A program made the translations under genes and the position numbers. Shown here in pieces: positions 7,392 through 15,339 of a DNA stretch of 18,758 nt. The notes under the pieces were generated by a model, which did not search any database, had not been told where the DNA came from, and saw only the letters and a program-made list of their open reading frames with translations. Within the stretch, counting starts at the first letter, position 1; each line of letters starts with the position of its first letter. Origin of the DNA: Pseudomonadota bacterium (GTDB taxonomy: Bacteria > Pseudomonadota > Alphaproteobacteria > Rhodobacterales > Rhodobacteraceae); contig JAQCLA010000021.1 in the NCBI GenBank assembly GCA_027592105.1, forward strand, positions 1 to 18,758, in the 5' to 3' direction.

Positions 7392-8612
7392 CTAAGCCTC
7401 GCCTATCACCAGCACCCGCCCATAGGGCGGTGCTGCCACCTTGCGCGGCACCGCCCAGAGCACGGGAAAGCCCGGCTTGGGCGGCAGTTCCGCGTCTAGA
7501 TCGCTCAATACCACCAGCATCGCGGGCGCAAGCTTTGCCGCTTTGTCGAACAGATCGGCGTAATCCGTCCCCCCACCGCGGCGCAGGGCCAGACCCTGCA
7601 ACCCCTGCCACCCCGTCGGATCAAGGCGCTGGGTCGCGAACACCGCCTCATCAAAGCCCATCAGATGCACCTCGGCGCCCGTGCGCCGCGCGATCCCCTC
7701 GGCCTCGGCCGCAAAAAGACCCATCGCCTGTGCATCGATGGAGGACGACGTATCAAGCCCCACCACCAGCCTTGGGCGGCTATCCATCCGCGCGCGCCCC
7801 GGCTGAAAGGCCGGCTCAAGGCCACCGCTGCGCGCGGCATGCGACATCTGCGCCAGCCATACGCCCGAGGGGCGGCGCCAGCTGGGATGGGGCCGCTCGG
7901 TCAAGGCGCGCGCCAAAAGCCCGCGCAGCACGACCTCCCATGGCACGGATGGCGGGGCCAGATCAGCCAGGATAGCGCCCAGCCGCCCAATACCGCTGCC
8001 TGCGCGCCGCCCAGCCTCCATCGCGCGCAGGATCTGGTTTCGCCAATCGGCGGCCTTCTGCGTCTCGCCGCTCTCATCGGGTTCGCCCAAGCCCAAATCG
8101 ACCGCAAAACCCCGTGTCGCCCCCCACTCACGCAGCCGCTCGTCGCGCTTCGGATCGGCATGGAGCGCCATCGCCAAACGATCGGCATCCCAGCGTTCCA
8201 GCGCCGCCACCGCAGATGGCGCGGACAGCCCCGCCTCGGCCAGCAATTCGCACAGCGTAACCGCCGGGCGCGGCACCGCATGGCCCGCGAGGATCAGCAC
8301 CTCGTTGATGATCCCATCCGCCGCCAGCCCGTAAAGCGCGCAATCGAACCCCTCACCCAAACGTTCGGCCAGCCCCGCCTGCCGATCCGAATGGCGCAGC
8401 GCCACATGCAGCACGTGATGGGCCACCAGCCCCACCTGTTCGGGCAGGCCCAGCGTGTCGAAACCCGGCCCATAGCTGATCGTGTCACCATCCGTCCGCG
8501 TGGCCCCCGCCCCATCGCGGTGGCGGCACCAGAGCGCGAGAACCGCCAGCGCCGGATCGACCTCGCCCAAATGCGCGAGCGCGCGGGCGGCGCGGGTGGA
8601 ATGGGTCGTCAC
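7392..8612 (-). CDS. Metallopeptidase-like plus VWA-like domain protein (DUF2201 type), MoxR partner
   Basis: 406 residues, two domains. The N-terminal part (about 15-260) resembles the putative metallopeptidase domain of the DUF2201 family, with AHHVLHVALRH at 64-74. In that motif the position of the catalytic Glu of HExxH is H66. The C-terminal part (about 280-400) is a VWA-like domain with a metal site D287-x-S289-x-S291, T349 (GGGTD) and D371 (LSDLD). VWA proteins of this type usually work with a MoxR ATPase, which here is the gene directly upstream. The start is GTG at 8612, overlapping the upstream stop (GTGA), so translation is probably coupled. The substrate or target complex is unknown. 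Family call is firm; function is not. Confidence 0.85.
   Translation of the reverse strand: MTTHSTRAARALAHLGEVDPALAVLALWCRHRDGAGATRTDGDTISYGPGFDTLGLPEQVGLVAHHVLHVALRHSDRQAGLAERLGEGFDCALYGLAADGIINEVLILAGHAVPRPAVTLCELLAEAGLSAPSAVAALERWDADRLAMALHADPKRDERLREWGATRGFAVDLGLGEPDESGETQKAADWRNQILRAMEAGRRAGSGIGRLGAILADLAPPSVPWEVVLRGLLARALTERPHPSWRRPSGVWLAQMSHAARSGGLEPAFQPGRARMDSRPRLVVGLDTSSSIDAQAMGLFAAEAEGIARRTGAEVHLMGFDEAVFATQRLDPTGWQGLQGLALRRGGGTDYADLFDKAAKLAPAMLVVLSDLDAELPPKPGFPVLWAVPRKVAAPPYGRVLVIGEA
7411..7434. terminator. Hairpin just behind betA, inside the 3' end of the VWA gene
   Basis: AGCACCCGCCC and GGGCGGTGCT can pair as a 10-bp GC-rich stem with one bulged C and a 3-base loop, starting 20 bases after the betA stop. 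No T-run follows on the plus strand, so it is not a standard intrinsic terminator. It could mark or protect the 3' end of the bet mRNA. It also codes for the C-terminal residues of the convergent gene, so it may be incidental. Confidence 0.3.
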
Positions 8613-9712
8613 GGCAACCCCGCCGCCTGCCGTTCGGCGGCATAGGCGGCGTAATCGGGGCTTTCGGCAAAGCCATCCTCCCAGCCCTTCTCCAGCGCGC
8701 GCCCAATCAGCATCTCGAAGCCAAAGCTTGCTAATTCGCTGACCGGCAAACCGCCAAAGCCCGGGCCGCCAAGCCCGCGCAAATCGGCCAAGATCTCGAT
8801 CGCCACGCCCAGATTATCGCGCTGCACCGCCCCGACCAGCCCGTAAACCAGCGCGGTCAACCCATGCAGGCTGCGCGGATACATCGATGCGCGATCCTTG
8901 CGCGACGCTGCCATCATCGCGCCGATCTGCACCGTGGCCGCGATCTCATCGGCCAAAAGCGCAAACTCAGCCGCCGCCGCATCCCCCACCGTGCCCGCGA
9001 TCATCACAGCCCGCAGCGCGCGGTCAGGCACCGTTTCCATGATACGGCTGACGCGGGTCCAGCTACGCGGTGTGCAGGCGATCATCTGCCCGCGCCGCAG
9101 CGTGGCTTCCGTCGTCTCCAACAGATCTGGCCGCGTGCGGATAAACGCCGCAACGCTGGGATGAATACCCGCAGGCACCGCATAATGCGTCAGCCAATCC
9201 TCGGGATTTGCCTGCACGATCATATGGATCAATCGATCGCTCAGCGCCGTGCCCATTTCATAGGCAATCGCCCCATCCGCGATCTGATTGCCCGCCGCCA
9301 CGATCATGACCGAGGCGGGCAAGCGGTGGCGACCCACCCGGCGTTCTTGCAACAGCCCGTACACCGTGGGCTGCAACGCAGGCGAGGCGGCGGTCAACTC
9401 ATCGAGAAACAAGATCGCGGGCGCATCGGTATCGGGCAAATCCTCGGGCCGGTACCAGATGGTTTTCGCGGCCTGATGATCGAAATAAGGCAGGCCGCGC
9501 AAATCCTGCGGCTCGATGGTGGTCAGGCGCAGATCGAACAACGCCGCCCCAACCCGGTCGGCCAAGCTTTGCACCACCTCGGTCTTGCCCACACCGGGCC
9601 GGCCATGCAGCATCCAGCTTGCGACCAGCCCGCCGGCTTTCTGAGCGTCCCACCCCGCCGCCAGCACGGCCAAGGCCTCGCCTGCCGACACGGTCGTCGC
9701 ATTCACACTCAT
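8609..9712 (-). CDS. MoxR-type AAA+ ATPase
   Basis: 367 residues. The AAA+ core has Walker A GRPGVGKT at 37-44, Walker B LFLDE at 101-105, sensor-1 N142 (AAGNQ) and a probable arginine finger R160 (ALSDRLIHM). MoxR ATPases act as chaperones in metal insertion or assembly of protein complexes, nearly always with a VWA protein encoded alongside, as here. The start at 9712 is chosen because the ATG overlaps the stop of the upstream gene (ATGA) and gives a normal N-terminus; the frame stays open a further 70 codons upstream, but that stretch is antisense-like sequence inside the upstream gene. Soluble, no signal peptide. The client is unknown. Confidence 0.88.
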   Translation of the reverse strand: MSVNATTVSAGEALAVLAAGWDAQKAGGLVASWMLHGRPGVGKTEVVQSLADRVGAALFDLRLTTIEPQDLRGLPYFDHQAAKTIWYRPEDLPDTDAPAILFLDELTAASPALQPTVYGLLQERRVGRHRLPASVMIVAAGNQIADGAIAYEMGTALSDRLIHMIVQANPEDWLTHYAVPAGIHPSVAAFIRTRPDLLETTEATLRRGQMIACTPRSWTRVSRIMETVPDRALRAVMIAGTVGDAAAAEFALLADEIAATVQIGAMMAASRKDRASMYPRSLHGLTALVYGLVGAVQRDNLGVAIEILADLRGLGGPGFGGLPVSELASFGFEMLIGRALEKGWEDGFAESPDYAAYAAERQAAGLP

Positions 9713-10467
9713 GCCCCTGCCCCCCGCTTTTCCAAGACAGCCGCCAGCCGCGCATGGGCCGAGACCGCGCGCGCCTCTTGCGCGATATCGCGGATATAGC
9801 GATCCTCGCGGTGATTGACCGCCAAAAGATCGCGCTCGCTCAGCGCAGCATCGAAAAGCCCCGCCAAGATCGCGCGATCTTGTGCGTCCAACGACAAAAG
9901 CCGCGGCGCGGGCTGGTCGCATTGCACCGAGACCAGCGTCAAGGGCGCGATCCGCGCCAATTCCGATTGCTCCACCACCAAGCGCAATTCCCCCTCCGCG
10001 ATGCCGTGGCGCGCTGCGATCTGGCGCAGCGCGCCACGCGCACGAAAGGCCAAGGCATCAAGCCTGCGCGCCGCCTCATCCTCACCCACCGCACGCGCGC
10101 GCCCTGCCTTGGACAGGCGCAGCACCTTCATCTCGACAAAGGCAATGACGACCAGCATCGCCAGCGGCGCCTGCGTCACCGGCAGCGCCAGATCGCGCGA
10201 CATCAGCGGAATGGCGACAAAAGGCAACAAGGCCGACAGATAGCGCACCAGCTGCATCTCCACGATCAGCCGCAGCCATAGCCGCATCCCTGCCCCTTTC
10301 GGCAAAAGCTGCACCCGCCCAAAGAATTTCTTGGGCAGCGCGCGGGTTTCCAGAACGCGCGCATTGGCAATTGTGGTGTCGCTCACGATCAACATGCGTG
10401 CCAAGCTAGCCCGCCACGCCGGCGAGAACACCACCCATCGGCGAATTCCGCGCCATCTTTGCTTCAT
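9709..10467 (-). CDS. Unrecognised two-helix membrane protein, first gene of the MoxR-VWA unit
   Basis: 252 residues; I do not recognise the family. A basic N-terminal 60 residues is followed by two hydrophobic segments (about 71-89, LVRYLSALLPFVAIPL, and 97-115, VTQAPLAMLVVIAFVEM), then a charged, Arg/Ala/Leu-rich domain of about 135 residues that should be helical and cytoplasmic. The ATG at 10467 has GGGAG seven to eleven bases upstream; another possible start is the ATG at 10395 (MLIVSDTT), giving 228 residues. Its stop overlaps the MoxR start (ATGA), so the three genes are one operon. It may anchor the MoxR-VWA pair at the inner membrane; this is inference from position only. Confidence 0.7.
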   Translation of the reverse strand: MKQRWRGIRRWVVFSPAWRASLARMLIVSDTTIANARVLETRALPKKFFGRVQLLPKGAGMRLWLRLIVEMQLVRYLSALLPFVAIPLMSRDLALPVTQAPLAMLVVIAFVEMKVLRLSKAGRARAVGEDEAARRLDALAFRARGALRQIAARHGIAEGELRLVVEQSELARIAPLTLVSVQCDQPAPRLLSLDAQDRAILAGLFDAALSERDLLAVNHREDRYIRDIAQEARAVSAHARLAAVLEKRGAGA

Positions 10468-10486
10468 AAATACTCCCGCCGGAGGC
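10468..10486. promoter_or_regulatory. AAATACTCCCGCCGGAGGC element at the start of the MoxR unit
   Basis: On the minus strand this reads GCCTCCGGCGGGAGTATTT directly before the ATG. It contains the ribosome site GGGAG and a small CTCC/GGAG stem (loop GGCG) that would include part of that site. From memory, very similar strings recur in front of genes in Rhodobacteraceae genomes, but I cannot verify the copy number here. A ribosome-site function is seen; a regulatory role of the stem is inferred. Confidence 0.4.
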
Positions 10487-10540
10487 CACCGCCCGCGCCA
10501 CAGACGACCATGCCAAAAGCGCCGCGATGCAGCTGCCGCT

Positions 10541-10568
10541 TTGCGAAGTCGCACGCGATGGGCTAGAG
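10541..10568 (+). promoter_or_regulatory. Possible sigma70-type promoter for the phosphomannomutase gene
   Basis: TTGCGA at 10541-10546 and CTAGAG at 10563-10568 with a 16-base spacer lie in the 132-base divergent gap. A start point near 10575 would give a leader of about 25 bases. The match is partial, so it is only a candidate. The rest of the gap between 10487 and 10599 shows no other clear element. Confidence 0.3.
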
Positions 10569-10599
10569 CAGGGCGAATATTATCTGACCGGTGAACCCC

Positions 10600-11976
10600 A
10601 TGTCGCGTATCCCCCCGCTAAGCTGTTTCAAAGCCTATGATATCCGTGGCCGGCTTGAGACCGAGTTGAACAGCGACATCGCCTATCGCATCGGCCGCGC
10701 CTATGCCGAGGTGATGGGGGCGTCCCGCGTGGTGCTGGGCCGCGATGTGCGCCCCAGCTCGCAAAGCTTGGCCGATGCCGTGGCCCGCGGCCTGAGCGAT
10801 GCGGGCGTCGCAGTGCTGGATCTGGGCCTTTCGGGAACGGAAGAGACCTATTTCGCCACCACCCATCTGGATGCCGATGGCGGGATCTACGTCACCGCCA
10901 GCCACAACCCGATGGATTACAACGGGATGAAGATGGTCAAACGCGGCTCGGCCCCGATTGGCCAAGCCGATGGCATGGCCGCGATCAAGGCCTTGGCCGA
11001 AAGCGGCGATTTCGCGCTCCCCCGCCCCGGTGGGCGCATCACCGATGTCAGCGCCAGCCGCGCGGCCTATGTGGCCAAGCTGATGGAATTCGTCGATTTG
11101 ACCGCGCTCACACCCATGAAACTCTTGGTCAATGCAGGTCATGGCGCGGCTGGCCCCAGCTTCGACGCGCTGGCCGAGGCGCTGGCAGCCGCCGGCGCAC
11201 CGCTCGAGATCATCCGCATTCACCACACCCCCGATGGCAGCTTTCCCGCAGGCATCCCCAACCCGCTGCTCGATGAAAACCAACCGCTGACCGCAGGGCC
11301 TGTCGTGGCCCATGGCGCCGATATGGGCGTGGCATGGGATGGCGATTTCGACCGCTGCTTTTTCTTCGATCACGCGGGTGGGTTCGTCCCCGGCGAATAT
11401 GTCGTGGCGCTTCTGGCCGAGGCGTTCTTGGCCAAAGAACCGGGCCAAAAGATCGTACATGACCCGCGTGTTGTCTGGGCCACCCAAGATCGCGTCACCG
11501 CTTTGGGCGGCCAGGCCATCCAATCCAAATGCGGTCATTCCTTCATCAAGCAGACCATGCGCGACACCGGCGCCGTTTATGGCGGCGAGATGAGCGCGCA
11601 TCACTATTTCCGCGATTTCATGGCCTGCGATAGCGGCATGATCCCGATGCTGTTGATGATCGAATTGATCAGCCGCCGGGGCCAAAGCCTCAAGGATCTG
11701 TTGACCAATTTGCGCGCCGCCTACCCCTCCTCGGGCGAGGTGAATTTCCGCGTCGCCGACCAAGCCGCCGTGATCCAAGCGATCGAGGCGCGCTATGCGC
11801 CCTTGGCCCAGACGCGGGACGAGACCGATGGGCTCAGCCTCGCCTTCGCCGATTGGCGCTTCAACCTGCGCGCCTCTAACACCGAGCCCTTGTTGCGGCT
11901 GAATATCGAGGCGCGCGGCAAACCCGATCTGGTGGCGGAAAAACTGGCCGAGATGCGGGCGCTGATCGCGGGCTGA
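10600..11976 (+). CDS. manB: Phosphomannomutase/phosphoglucomutase
   Basis: Alpha-D-phosphohexomutase of the AlgC/ManB type, 458 residues, interconverting hexose 6- and 1-phosphates to supply GDP-mannose or UDP-glucose for surface polysaccharides. The four active-site loops are present: phosphoserine loop TASHNP with S101, metal loop DGDFDR with D247, D249 and D251, sugar-binding GGEMSAHH at 328-335, and phosphate-binding RASNTEP at 424-430. The ATG at 10600 gives an N-terminus MSRIPPLSCFKAYDIRG like other family members; a GTG nine bases upstream is possible but lacks a ribosome site. The ribosome site for the ATG is itself weak (GGTGA). It converges on cobQ with six bases between stop codons. 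Specificity between mannose and glucose phosphates cannot be read from the sequence. Confidence 0.92.
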   Translation: MSRIPPLSCFKAYDIRGRLETELNSDIAYRIGRAYAEVMGASRVVLGRDVRPSSQSLADAVARGLSDAGVAVLDLGLSGTEETYFATTHLDADGGIYVTASHNPMDYNGMKMVKRGSAPIGQADGMAAIKALAESGDFALPRPGGRITDVSASRAAYVAKLMEFVDLTALTPMKLLVNAGHGAAGPSFDALAEALAAAGAPLEIIRIHHTPDGSFPAGIPNPLLDENQPLTAGPVVAHGADMGVAWDGDFDRCFFFDHAGGFVPGEYVVALLAEAFLAKEPGQKIVHDPRVVWATQDRVTALGGQAIQSKCGHSFIKQTMRDTGAVYGGEMSAHHYFRDFMACDSGMIPMLLMIELISRRGQSLKDLLTNLRAAYPSSGEVNFRVADQAAVIQAIEARYAPLAQTRDETDGLSLAFADWRFNLRASNTEPLLRLNIEARGKPDLVAEKLAEMRALIAG

Positions 11977-11982
11977 GGCTTC

Positions 11983-13431
11983 CTAACGCGCCGCCGCCAA
12001 CAGGCCCGCCACATCCAGATGCGTCTCCATGTGCGCGGCAAGACCATCGAGGGCGGCCTCGACCTCGGAGTCATAGGCAGTGCCCGCGGCCTCCACCCCG
12101 AAGCCCGCAAGCCATGCTGCGCGAAAGGCATCGTCGCGGAACATGCCGTGAAGATAGCTTCCCTGTACCCGCCCGTCACGGCTGACGGCCCCTTCGGCAC
12201 GGCCCGCGACATGGGCAAAGGGGCGCGCGCAATCGGCCCCTTCGGTCCGTCCGATGTGGATTTCGTAACCCATGAAAGAATGGCCCGTACCCGCATGCAC
12301 CGCCGCCACTTCGGTCAGGCGTTTGTCGGGCGCCATGACGGTCGCCACGTCCAACAGGCCAAGCCCCGGCGTCTCGCCCGCTGCCCCCTCGATCCCGTTG
12401 GGGTCGCGCACGACATGGCCCAGCATCTGGTAGCCACCGCAAATGCCCAAGATCCGCCCGCCACGGCGCAAATGCGCGTAAAGGTCCACATCCCAGCCCT
12501 GCGCGCGCAGAAAGGCAAGATCGCCCCGCGTCGATTTCGTGCCGGGCAAGATGACGAGGTCGGCATCCCCCGGGATCGCGCGGCCTGGGCCCAGCATCGT
12601 CAGCCGCACCCCCGGCTCTTGTTTGAGCGGGTCGAGATCGTCGAAATTGGCGATCCGCGACAGCGCGAGACAGACGATATGAAGCCCGCCCGCGCGCTTG
12701 GGCGCGTCAAGGTCAAACGCGTCTTCGGCAGGAAGTTTCCACGCATCGGCAAACCATGGCAGAACACCGAAGCCGGGCCAGCCCGTCACCTCGGCGATCT
12801 TCGCATAGCCATCATCGAATAGCCGCAGATCACCCCGGAACCGATTGACAAGAAAACCAGAAATGCGGGCCGCATCCTCGGGTGGCAGCACCGCTTGGGT
12901 GCCCACGATCTGGGCGATCACGCCCCCCCGGTCGATATCGCCCGCCAAGATCACCGGCACGCCTGCGGCTTCAGCAAAGCCCATGTTAGCGATGTCGCGA
13001 TGGCGCAGATTGACCTCGGCCGGGCTGCCCGCACCCTCGACGATCACAAGTTCATGGCGCGCCTTGAGCCGCCCGAAGCTGTCCAGCACCGCCGCCATCA
13101 GCCGGGGCTTGAGCGTGCCATAATCCATCGCCTCGGCACGGCCAAGCATGCGGCCCTGCACGATGATCTGCGCGCCGGTATCGGTCTCGGGCTTAAGAAG
13201 GACAGGATTCATATCGGTATGGGGTGCCAGCCCAGCCGCGCGCGCCTGCACCGCCTGCGCGCGGCCGATCTCGCCGCCATCCACGGTCACGGCGGCGTTG
13301 TTGGACATGTTTTGCGACTTGAAGGGCGCCACGTCGATCCCGCGCCGCCGCGCCGCCCGGCACAGCCCCGCGACCAAGAGCGACTTGCCCACATTCGAGC
13401 CTGTGCCTTGAATCATCACCGCGCGCGTCAT
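11983..13431 (-). CDS. cobQ: Cobyric acid synthase CobQ
   Basis: Glutamine- and ATP-dependent amidation of adenosylcobyrinic acid a,c-diamide at four side chains during B12 synthesis; 482 residues, the usual length. The N-terminal dethiobiotin-synthetase-like ATPase domain has a P-loop GTGSNVGKS at 9-17 and the family block PFKSQNMSNN at 37-46. The C-terminal class I glutamine amidotransferase-like domain has nucleophile C331 (GICGGYQMLG) and H428 (GSYLHGMF). No other cobalamin gene is in the window, so it stands alone here, and no cobalamin riboswitch is recognisable in the 100 bases upstream. It is divergent from the hydantoinase-like operon. Confidence 0.95.
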   Translation of the reverse strand: MTRAVMIQGTGSNVGKSLLVAGLCRAARRRGIDVAPFKSQNMSNNAAVTVDGGEIGRAQAVQARAAGLAPHTDMNPVLLKPETDTGAQIIVQGRMLGRAEAMDYGTLKPRLMAAVLDSFGRLKARHELVIVEGAGSPAEVNLRHRDIANMGFAEAAGVPVILAGDIDRGGVIAQIVGTQAVLPPEDAARISGFLVNRFRGDLRLFDDGYAKIAEVTGWPGFGVLPWFADAWKLPAEDAFDLDAPKRAGGLHIVCLALSRIANFDDLDPLKQEPGVRLTMLGPGRAIPGDADLVILPGTKSTRGDLAFLRAQGWDVDLYAHLRRGGRILGICGGYQMLGHVVRDPNGIEGAAGETPGLGLLDVATVMAPDKRLTEVAAVHAGTGHSFMGYEIHIGRTEGADCARPFAHVAGRAEGAVSRDGRVQGSYLHGMFRDDAFRAAWLAGFGVEAAGTAYDSEVEAALDGLAAHMETHLDVAGLLAAAR

Positions 13432-13493
13432 GCCCTACCCCCGCTCTTGGGCGGCATATGGCATCGGCCGCGCAACGCTGTAAAGCGCGCCAC

Positions 13494-13522
13494 TGGACAG
13501 GCTGCGGGGGCTGGCCCATAGT
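13494..13522 (+). promoter_or_regulatory. Possible promoter of the hydantoinase-like operon
   Basis: TGGACA at 13494-13499 and CATAGT at 13517-13522 with a 17-base spacer fit a sigma70-type promoter moderately well. Transcription would start near 13529, only a few bases before the ATG at 13532, leaving almost no leader. No clear Shine-Dalgarno sequence precedes that ATG. The rest of the 100-base gap to cobQ shows nothing clear. Confidence 0.3.
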
Positions 13523-13531
13523 CCAGCCGAG

Positions 13532-14947
13532 ATGGTCCATGATCTCATCATCACAGGGGGTTGCGTCGCCACGCCGGGCAGCGTGGCGGTGATGGATATT
13601 GCCGTATCGGACGGGCGGATCGCGGCCCTGGGAACGGGCCTTGCCGCACGCGAACGGATCGACGCAACCGGCCTGATCATCACCCCCGGCGGGGTCGATC
13701 CGCACGCCCATATCGAACAAATGTCGGGCATGGGCCTGTTCAACGCCGATACATTCGAGACCGCCACAAGATCCGCCGCGATGGGTGGCACGACGAGCGT
13801 GATTTCCTTTGTGGCACAGGTAAAAGGCCAGCGTTTGCGCGACGCGATGGCCGATTACGCCGCGCGCGCTGCGCGTGGAGCGGCCATCGACCATGCCTTT
13901 CACATCCTGATCAGCGACCCCGATGTGCCGGATTTCGAGGATGATCTGCGCGCATTGATCAAGGCGGGGCATCGCTCGATCAAGCTGTTCACCACCTATA
14001 ACATCGGGCTGTCGGATGTCGCGATCCTGCGCGTGTTGCGCATCGCAGGCAGCGAAGGCGCGCTGACCTGCATCCATGCCGAGAATGACGCGATCATTGC
14101 GGACGCACGCGCAGGACTTTTGGCCGAGGGGCGCACGCGGCCCATCGACCACGCCGCATCCCGCCCCCGCGCGGCCGAGATCGAGGCGGTTTCGCGCATG
14201 TGCCATCTGGCCGAGATCGCGCGCGCGCCCGTCATGATCTTCCATGTCTCGACCCGCGAAGCGATCGCTGAAATCGCGGCTGCCCGCGCGCGCGGCGCGC
14301 CTATTTGGGCCGAAACCTGCCCCCATTACCTGTTTCAGACCGAAGCGGTGCTGGATCGCCCCGGCATGGAGGGGGCGAAATGGATGTGTTCGCCGCCCCA
14401 GCGCGCGGCGGAAGACCAAGAGGCACTCTGGGCCGGGATCGCGGCGGGGCATATCCAGATCGTGTCATCGGACCACGCGCCCTATCGCTATGACGAGACG
14501 GGGAAATTCGCCAATGGCTTTGATGCGCCCTTTCCCGCCATCGCCAATGGCATGCCGGGGCTCGAGCCGCGCTTGCCCTTGATGTTCGATGCGATGGTCA
14601 GCCGTGGCCGTCTGGGGCTGGCGGGCTTTGCGCGCCTCAACTGTGAAGCGCCCGCTGCGCTTTACGGCCTGCAAGCCAAGGGCCGCATCGCGCCCGGATA
14701 TGACGCCGATCTGGTGCTCTGGGATCCGGCGCAAAGCCGCACCTATGGTGCCAACGACCTGCACGACAATGTCGGCTACAACCCTTGGGAGGGCACAACC
14801 GTCACAGGCTGGCCCACAGCCGTTTTCCTGCGCGGCCAAGCGGTGATGCGCGATGGCGAATACCTTGGCCAACCGGGTGCGGGCCGCTGGATCGACCGCC
14901 CCGCCATCGGCACAGCGCAACGCGATCTAACAGGACAAATTGAATGA
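13532..14947 (+). CDS. Hydantoinase/dihydropyrimidinase-family amidohydrolase
   Basis: Cyclic amidohydrolase of the dihydropyrimidinase, hydantoinase and allantoinase group, 471 residues, opening a cyclic amide or ureide ring. All six ligands of the binuclear metal centre are visible: H58 and H60 (DPHAHIE), K151 as the carboxylated lysine (SIKLFTTYN), H182 (CIHAEND), H238 (IFHVSTRE) and D314 (SSDHAPY). The C-terminus has the typical small beta-sandwich residues (GYDADLVLWDP). The lysine loop reads KLFTTYN rather than the KxFMAYK common in dihydropyrimidinases, so the substrate may differ. It is first in a four-gene operon with a racemase-family protein, which favours a hydantoin- or allantoin-like substrate. 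Enzyme class is firm, substrate open. Confidence 0.87.
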   Translation: MVHDLIITGGCVATPGSVAVMDIAVSDGRIAALGTGLAARERIDATGLIITPGGVDPHAHIEQMSGMGLFNADTFETATRSAAMGGTTSVISFVAQVKGQRLRDAMADYAARAARGAAIDHAFHILISDPDVPDFEDDLRALIKAGHRSIKLFTTYNIGLSDVAILRVLRIAGSEGALTCIHAENDAIIADARAGLLAEGRTRPIDHAASRPRAAEIEAVSRMCHLAEIARAPVMIFHVSTREAIAEIAAARARGAPIWAETCPHYLFQTEAVLDRPGMEGAKWMCSPPQRAAEDQEALWAGIAAGHIQIVSSDHAPYRYDETGKFANGFDAPFPAIANGMPGLEPRLPLMFDAMVSRGRLGLAGFARLNCEAPAALYGLQAKGRIAPGYDADLVLWDPAQSRTYGANDLHDNVGYNPWEGTTVTGWPTAVFLRGQAVMRDGEYLGQPGAGRWIDRPAIGTAQRDLTGQIE

Positions 14948-15339
14948 ACGACCGCCCCAGCGCGCCGCATGAATTGGCGATTACCTTTCTCTACTACCGC
15001 GACCTGCCACGCGCTTTCGCCTTTTACCGCGATGTGCTGGGCCTGCCCTTGGCCATCGATCAGGGTGATCTGGCCAAGATCCTGCGCATCGCGCCGGGCG
15101 CGCATGTGGGGCTGGTCGATGAGGCCAAGGGGATGAACAACTGGCAGGCCGACAAATGCGTCCAACTCTGCATCCGCGTGGCGGATGTACAAGCGTGGTA
15201 TGATTATTTGGAGAAAATTGGGGTCGATCACCTATCGCAAATGTTCCAAAATGACAAACTCGGCATCCGCGCCTTCGTCTTTCGCGACCCCGAGGGGTAT
15301 CAGATCGAGATCCAACAAACCACGCGGGCGGGTGCATGA
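14944..15339 (+). CDS. VOC (glyoxalase/bleomycin-resistance-like) family protein
   Basis: 131 residues, a single vicinal-oxygen-chelate unit of two beta-alpha-beta-beta-beta repeats. The first repeat is marked by YRDLPRAFAFYRDVLGLPL and the second ends FVFRDPEGYQIEIQQ, where E122 is the usual last metal ligand. VOC proteins include lyases, isomerases, dioxygenases and epimerases, and the sequence does not decide between them. It overlaps the hydantoinase-like gene before it (ATGA) and the racemase-like gene after it, so a role in the same pathway is likely. Function unknown. Confidence 0.85.
   Translation: MNDRPSAPHELAITFLYYRDLPRAFAFYRDVLGLPLAIDQGDLAKILRIAPGAHVGLVDEAKGMNNWQADKCVQLCIRVADVQAWYDYLEKIGVDHLSQMFQNDKLGIRAFVFRDPEGYQIEIQQTTRAGA

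Noticed and set aside
9713..9922. Upstream extension of the MoxR gene
   Set aside because: The frame is open but overlaps the preceding gene by about 210 bases, and the ATG at 9712 forms a standard ATGA coupling with a normal MoxR N-terminus.
10468..10554. Upstream extension of the two-helix membrane protein gene
   Set aside because: The ATG at 10467 has a good ribosome site, whereas the extension would translate that site itself and has no ribosome site of its own.
11977..11982. Possible terminator between the phosphomannomutase gene and cobQ
   Set aside because: Only six bases separate the two stop codons and no stem can be formed there.
13432..13531. Possible cobalamin riboswitch upstream of cobQ
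   Set aside because: The 100-base gap is too short and I see no B12-box-like sequence in it.
13193..14452. Minus-strand open frame (419 codons) running across the cobQ start, the intergenic gap and the hydantoinase-like gene
   Set aside because: It overlaps two genes with complete active sites and would cover both promoters; composition is that of antisense reading.
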